From: Halichondria panicea | Taxonomy: Eukaryota > Porifera > Demospongiae > Suberitida > Halichondriidae | Length of the DNA stretch: 64,000 bases | NCBI RefSeq assembly: GCF_963675165.1 | Contig: NC_087377.1 | Location: 1,265,501 to 1,329,500 of the forward strand | Direction of reading: 5' to 3' | Part shown: one piece after another, positions 58,715 to 64,000 of the stretch | How the letters are laid out: the number at the start of each line of letters is the position of its first letter | Numbering within the stretch: the first letter of the stretch is position 1 | Position numbers and translations under genes: made by a program | Notes under the pieces: generated by a model | What the model saw: only the letters and a program-made list of their open reading frames with translations | Databases searched by the model: none | Told to the model about the DNA's origin: nothing

Positions 58715-60960
58715 TCCTTGAGATTGTAAGCAATTCCTATACTAGGTTTGTGAGCTACTACTAGTCACACAGACTGAATGTCTGGAGCTAAGAGAGAAAC
58801 TGTCTCCTCAGCATTGGGGCAAAGTACTTTAGATAGTTCTATATACATGTATAGTACTGAAAGATACACTCCAGACCTACTTTGAGTGTAACCATGAAGT
58901 AATAATTTTCCCCATGCACTCAGCAATACTATGCTCACCTGATGGGATGTTGTGTGGGAGGGGCTGCATGGGGTAACTGGATTAGGACTCTCATGCAGGG
59001 GGGGGGTCTTGTACACCCTTGCAGCTGGAAGGCCTGAGAGAAAAAGGATAGTCACTTATACTCAATAATAATTATATTATGTTCCTCACTTGTCTAATTG
59101 TGTGTTTGTTTCCAACATGCTGCACTGTTCAGTCCATCACCATGATTATAGTGCTCGCATGCAAGCCTGCAGCAGTCAGTGTAGCCTCGATTCCAAGCCG
59201 CTGAGAAAGACATTCAAGGGGCTGGAGTCGAGGCTACAGTCAGTGACACTCTCGCTGCACGGTTCGTGTAGAGTTGAAAGATTGAAGACATCAGCTGCAA
59301 AACCTAGTACATGGTGAGATAGACTAGTGTAGTCAGTGCATTTATTGTATAGTATTAGGACAGAAGTAGGCCTCCAATAAATTGATTGAGCGTACTACCA
59401 CAATAATTGTTAGGAAAATATTGGCTATAACATTTTAGCTCACATGTCTATAGCTTGCTTCCAACATGCTGCACTGTTCAGCCCCCATCATTCGATCACT
59501 GTGCTCGATCTTGCTGCATGGCATGTTCAGAAAACCATTCTGAAAAGCACTCGGCTAGAAGGTCACAAGGAAGTTTTAAAACCAAGTTGTCACTTATATA
59601 GAGTTGAAATGTGAAGACATCTGCAGAACAACAATAACATTGTTAGCATGCATGGTTGCTGAATACACTGTACAATTTAATTATAACTATGTTTCCTCAC
59701 TAGTGTAGTGCCTCTATGATTATGCAGCCAGTCAGTGACATCAATCTCGCTCACTGGTTTGTGTTGTCACTATGAGTTGAGACATCTGCAAAACAGCAAA
59801 ACAGGCAATAATTGTTAGCTGGTTGCAGAACACAGACTGCAGAATTATTAATGCACAGAATAATACTATTGTACATGTGACAATGACCTAACAGCAAAAC
59901 TCATGCTTGCGCTTACTAGTTATACATATACACAACTATAGGATTTTTATATTATACACAGCAATCCACTTACCAGTTGCTTGGGTGGTTGGAAAGACAC
60001 CATTTTCCTCTGGTTAGTTTCTTCATCCTCCACAAGGAGGTTGCGCAATCAGATCTACGCATGTGCAGAAATAGTGAGCCCCACCCCCCTTCTTGTTTTT
60101 GCACACATGGACTGTTTCCCATGTTTAATATAGCTATGGCAGCTAGCTGTGGGCCTCAAGGATCCCACTTCTGTACAAGCCAACTCCTGGAAGGAGGAGT
60201 AGGTATAATGTTTGCATTCCCAAGTTTATGTTCATTTTTTATTCTGGTTCTCAATAACATTGCTGCTGAATTATTAGCAAGAGAGAGTGCATGTGATACA
60301 CAACTGTTACTAGACTAATTGATGGTTGCAAATGTTCAAGACTATGGACTTCAGAGAACTGATCTCTCGTTCCCTCGTGACATCCCAGCAGCTGGCTATC
60401 TTGTTAACTGCGACTTCTCTTTAGTTCACCTGAGAGAGAGAGAGAGAGGTTACCATGCAAACAATGTAGGAGGAGGGTCTAATGTGTATAATAATCAATT
60501 TTCAGTTAATAAAGGTATTGACTAAATGTTGACCAGGTGCATGTTTCCTTTACCATTCAATCAATGGGTATCCCAACTCTTTGAAATCGGATGTTCGTAG
60601 TACAACCTAAAATTTAGCTATAAAATTCTGAAAAGTACATACACCCATTTATACTGAATGATTATATACTGTTATTTAGCCCAAGCTATGGACAATTTGG
60701 GCCTGACCGATCTAAAAACACCATTATTGGACGTTCCAAACAAATATACTGTGTTTGGTCCTGCTTGGTCTAAATACAGTTACCATAAGACCTCAATTTA
60801 ATTAAAGTGACACTTTTAAGACCTCTGCCCGAAGTTGCTTTTTTTGGAGGTGAAAAATCATTCGCATCTAATTGGAGGTAGGTACACCTAGTACCAAGAA
60901 TAGAGAGAGTATCGAACGTAGGCATACTGTGTATCGAAAGTAGATGTCATCACCCACACT
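58715..60960. other. Spacer with short duplications, no gene recognised
   Basis: Contains a TAGCCTCGA hairpin (59183-59237) and two or three diverged direct repeats (59105, 59455, about 59710) around CCAACATGCTGCACTGTTCA and GAAGACATC. No supported coding exon. Confidence 0.55.
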
Positions 60961-60964
60961 TGGA

Positions 60965-61175
60965 TTGTCAAATTTCCCCGTATGTCCCGAGGGGGGGGGG
61001 GTAGTGGGGCAACACCAGAGGAGGTCTGACATGCGTGCACGAATCACTATATAGTTCAGTGCATTGTGGTCACGTGATATGTCCAGGCCAAATGCACTAG
61101 CACTTGTAGTGATTCGTGCACGCATGTCGCGGACCTCCCCGACCTCTGGGGCAACAACACATTCATGATAGGTGC
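60965..61175. mobile_element. TGCACCTATC foldback element, right part
   Basis: Matches 45700-45937, including GTGCACGAATCACTATA arms and the right end GATAGGTGCACTACAACAAA. The left half is absent. Confidence 0.8.
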
Positions 61176-61264
61176 ACTACAACAAAGGGAGCTAGAGAGC
61201 TAGTCTATATATAGATAGAGTATCTGGGTCCACTGAATAAGACCTGACACTACTCACCCTAGCA

Positions 61265-61817
61265 CTCAGGTATAATTATTAAGGACTGGGACCTTCAATT
61301 ATTGCTGAATCAACTAAAACGCAGCCACGCCCACGATTTTTAATATGTTTTGTGTGTAAAAATTTTGTGCAGCTACTGATCTTTTTTAGTTCTAAAAACG
61401 GTGTTCTAAACCTTCCTTTTAGCTCTTAATTCTTAGTGTAGTAGGTAGTTCAAAGGCTTAAGCAGACATATCTGCTGGGAGAGAGCCACTTCTTTGGCCA
61501 AAGGTGAGATTTTGCACAAAACTTAGTCTTACAGCTGACAATAAGTGACATTTTTATTTTTATAGGCTAATAACTTACTCTAAATAGAACATGATGCTCT
61601 CTCCCAGCGGATATGTCTGCTTAAGCCTTTGAACTACCTACTACACTAAGAATTAAGAGCTAAAAGGAAGGTTTAGAACACCGTTTTTAGAACTAAAAAA
61701 GATAAGTAGCTGCACAAAATTTTTACACACAAAACATAATTATTAAAAATCGTGGGCGTGGCTGCGTTTTAGCTGATTCAGCAATAATTGAAGGTCCCAG
61801 TCCTTAATATACCTGAG
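61265..61817. mobile_element. Foldback element with CTCAGGTATA ends, inserted in the coiled-coil exon copy
   Basis: CTCAGGTATA and its complement TATACCTGAG bound two ~240-bp inverted arms (AAGGACTGGGACCTTCAATT; GTAGTAGGTAGTTCAAAGGC). It splits the sequence CCTAGCATTGTCC, intact at 15075 and 46016, with CA on both sides (61263-61264 and 61818-61819). Confidence 0.9.
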
Positions 61818-62249
61818 CATTGTCCAGCTCCCTCTGCAGACTAGCCACCATATCCACCAGCAGCAGCACTTAGTCAGGATGCCGTCACTCTCTGGCTAGC
61901 TCTCTCTCTTCACTGCTTGTAGCCTCGTGTGCATGGAGCCATCTCTGTTAGAAACTGGGATCTATAATTATACTGAGCTATATACTGTTTCAATGCTGCC
62001 TAGCTGTGAAGCTCTTAGTCTAGTCTATAGCAGAGTCCAGTCTACGGTAGCTAGCTATATAGCTCAGTAGGCCATGTGCAAATTTATAAATTCATTACTG
62101 CAGTGATCTTTACAGGATTACTGGCTAATATTATTTTGTTCCCAAGTTGAAAGATCCATACCAAGAACATTGTCAGTAAAAAAAACTCATGCCACTTCAT
62201 TCATTACCACAATAAGCGTCAAACAAAACAAAATAATGTGCAAATGTGC

Positions 62250-62875
62250 TTATGGTTCTATAGTGTTGGTAGTGTCTGATGGTGTTGACTGATCCATGAC
62301 CTCCAGTCCTGCATGAGGAGGGAGGGAGACACAAGAGTCAGCAACTAGCAAACCTACACTTGCAGTATATATCCAATACCATTTTGACAGTGTGTATTGC
62401 AAACACTTGGAATGCTGTTCTTACTATAATTATACAATTCACTATTGCATGGCACTACTGTACTGACAAGCAAGCTCACAAAGGTAATGGTCGAAGTGAT
62501 CATAAACTAGGTACATTTGTAACTCACATGTATGCTCCACACAGGCCTTGTGAATGCTGCGAACTACCTCTCCGTCCTCAATCTTTGCAGCAATCTCCAC
62601 TAATCGACCGTAAGTAGCTGTTGAATTCAATGGATACATTTCGAGAATACTTTTACTCTTCCACATCTTCAGAGCAGCGAGAAATCTTCCTGGGATATTA
62701 TCAACCATGGAAGGACACTTATCGATAGCGTCAATCTTAGCATCACTGAGGCCCAGCCTGAGTTTGTATCTGTCATAGCCAGCAATCTCGGTACACAACT
62801 GAAGAAGAGCTTCATCCGAGCACTCTTGATTCAACTGAGCGGCAGTCGCTGTCACTATCGTCTGATGTGGTTGAA
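62250..62875 (-). CDS. Death-domain exon, copy B (open), with possible terminal exon
   Basis: Exon 62875-62528 (348 bases, phase 1 at both ends) encodes a Death-type domain: SDEALLQLCTEIAGYDRYK, LRLGLSDAKIDAID, IPGRFLAALKMWKSK and STATYGRLVEIAAKIEDGE. These domains recruit signalling partners by homotypic contact. A candidate last exon (62308-62250) reads LEVMDQSTPSDTTNTIEP and a stop, but joining it in phase would create TGA at the junction, so another downstream exon or readthrough past the donor is possible. 5' exons lie further right, probably including copy C. Paralogues: 15774-16114 and 63448-63785. Confidence 0.75.
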
Positions 62876-63447
62876 CTGTACAGAACAAAATACCTTACAA
62901 TGACAATGTAATGCACGTAGTAGCTTATAATACTCTGAACTGTACACCACATACGAGACGTACACAATACAACTATAAGGCTATATACACTCAACCACTT
63001 TAGACTATAATATTATACTGAACTTACATTGACTATAATTTTTATACTTGTACAATTATTATGTCACGCGTGATTACTTTGCGAGTACCAGCATTTATAG
63101 CAACAAGCTAGCCTCCCCTAGCCGCTCATTGCATCATTCCCAAGTGGTTCCCTTAATTATAAGCTTAATCCCTTCACACTAAAATCAATAATTATTCAAG
63201 TTCCAACAAACACACTTGCAATGTGAAAAAACTTACAGGACTGGGCAGGAAAAGCACCAAAAAGCATGGAAACATGCAAGGAGAGAGCTGTATACCAATG
63301 ACATTGACATTGACAGTACAATCATAATTATGTTGCCAACATTTAGAATGCTGTACAGAGTTCACTATAATTATCGTGGCACTATAATTATACACGAGCA
63401 AGCTCACAAAGGTAATGGTGAAAGTGATGATTCACTAGGTAACTCAC

Positions 63448-63785
63448 TGGTATGCTCCACACAGGCCTTGTGAATGCTGCGAACTGCCTCTCCGTCCTCA
63501 ATCTTTGTAGCAATTTCCACTAATCGACCGTAAGTAGCTGTTGAATTGGATGGATAGTCGAGAATGATGCTTTTACTCTTCCACTTCTTTAGAGCAGTGT
63601 GAAACCTCCCTGGGATGTTATCAACAGTCCGATCGATAGCACTAATCTCAGCATCACTGAGGCCCAGCCTGTGCTTGTATCTGTCATAGACAGCAATCTC
63701 AGTAGACAACTGGAGAAGAGCTTCATCCGAGCGCTCTTACTCAACTGAGCTGTAGTCGCTGTCACTATTGTCTCATGTGGTTGAA
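63448..63785 (-). pseudogene. Death-domain exon, copy C (frameshifted near its start)
   Basis: Same borders as copy B, 10 bases shorter: three codons are missing after the SAIDRT segment, and one base is lost near 63737. The loss puts the first ~20 codons out of frame with STEIAVYDRYKHRLGLSD and STATYGRLVEIATKIEDGE. If the single-base loss is an assembly error, the exon is functional. Confidence 0.7.
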
Positions 63786-63869
63786 CTGTAGAGATAAAAC
63801 GTATGTTCTAAAAATAGCAGCGCACACATGCAATCATACAGATTTAATTATAGTAGCTGTGAAAATGAG

Positions 63870-63945
63870 GTGGATGTGGCTACCAGCCCTGGATGTTTTC
63901 TATTTGAACGCTAGGTCGATAACTATTTTTAATCAGGGCTGGTGC
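63870..63945. repeat. Short palindrome at the right edge
   Basis: ACCAGCCCTGGATG is mirrored by ATCAGGGCTGGT across an AT-rich loop. Possibly a hairpin element. Confidence 0.5.
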
Positions 63946-64000
63946 GAGACTATCGAACAACCCTCCACAGTGGTCTATCCTCGGCATCACAAACAAGCCA

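Overview
Eukaryotic, intron-bearing, AT-rich DNA from an early-branching metazoan. The best guess is a demosponge of the Amphimedon/haplosclerid kind. This rests on the gene content (scavenger-receptor SRCR receptor, ankyrin repeats, a Roco-like GTPase, Death domains, a ciliary CFAP299), on short GT-AG introns mostly in phase 1, and on the density of small inverted-repeat transposons. It is inference, since no taxonomic marker is present. There is no sign of bacterial operons, CRISPR, rRNA or tRNA.

Layout. (1) 0.5-12.3 kb, minus strand: ankyrin exons (12290 to 7669), then a large GTPase exon (3589-1469) and two tandem copies of a 96-bp basic exon. All junction phases fit, so this is probably one ANK-GTPase gene that runs off the left edge. 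Its longest intron holds a palindromic piggyBac-type element (3781-5412) and other repeats. (2) 13.0-16.1 kb, minus: broken remnants of an AAK1-like (NAK family) kinase, a decayed coding block, a coiled-coil exon and a frameshifted Death-domain exon. (3) 16.6-18.0 kb: a 45-bp minisatellite. (4) 19.36-23.85 kb, minus: CFAP299, six exons recognised, with a 36-37-bp minisatellite filling much of one intron. (5) 23.79-25.87 kb, plus: a secreted protein of unknown function whose first coding exon appears to lie antisense to CFAP299 exon 1. (6) 27.3-30.7 kb, plus: a transmembrane receptor with four SRCR domains, the second carrying an in-frame stop. (7) 32.0-33.4 kb, minus: an unrecognised exon chain. 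(8) 33.7-41.2 kb, minus: a second ankyrin gene, complete at 502 codons, with NLS, zinc ribbon and a Ser/Pro/Gln-rich tail. (9) 42.1-46.1 kb, minus: a second, more complete AAK1-like kinase copy plus the coiled-coil exon. (10) 46.3-61 kb: mostly repeats, segmental duplications and decayed RRM (RNA-recognition motif) copies. (11) 61.2-63.8 kb, minus: a third coiled-coil copy and two more Death-domain exons.

The clearest structural theme is repeated duplication of one block (ankyrin gene, AAK1-like kinase, coiled-coil exon, Death exon) at about 12-16, 41-46 and 61-64 kb, followed by independent transposon insertion and decay. Comparing the copies gives empty target sites that date and define two transposon families. 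ANK, GTPase, Death and SRCR proteins are typical of animal innate-immune repertoires. Shared function here is inferred from domain content only.
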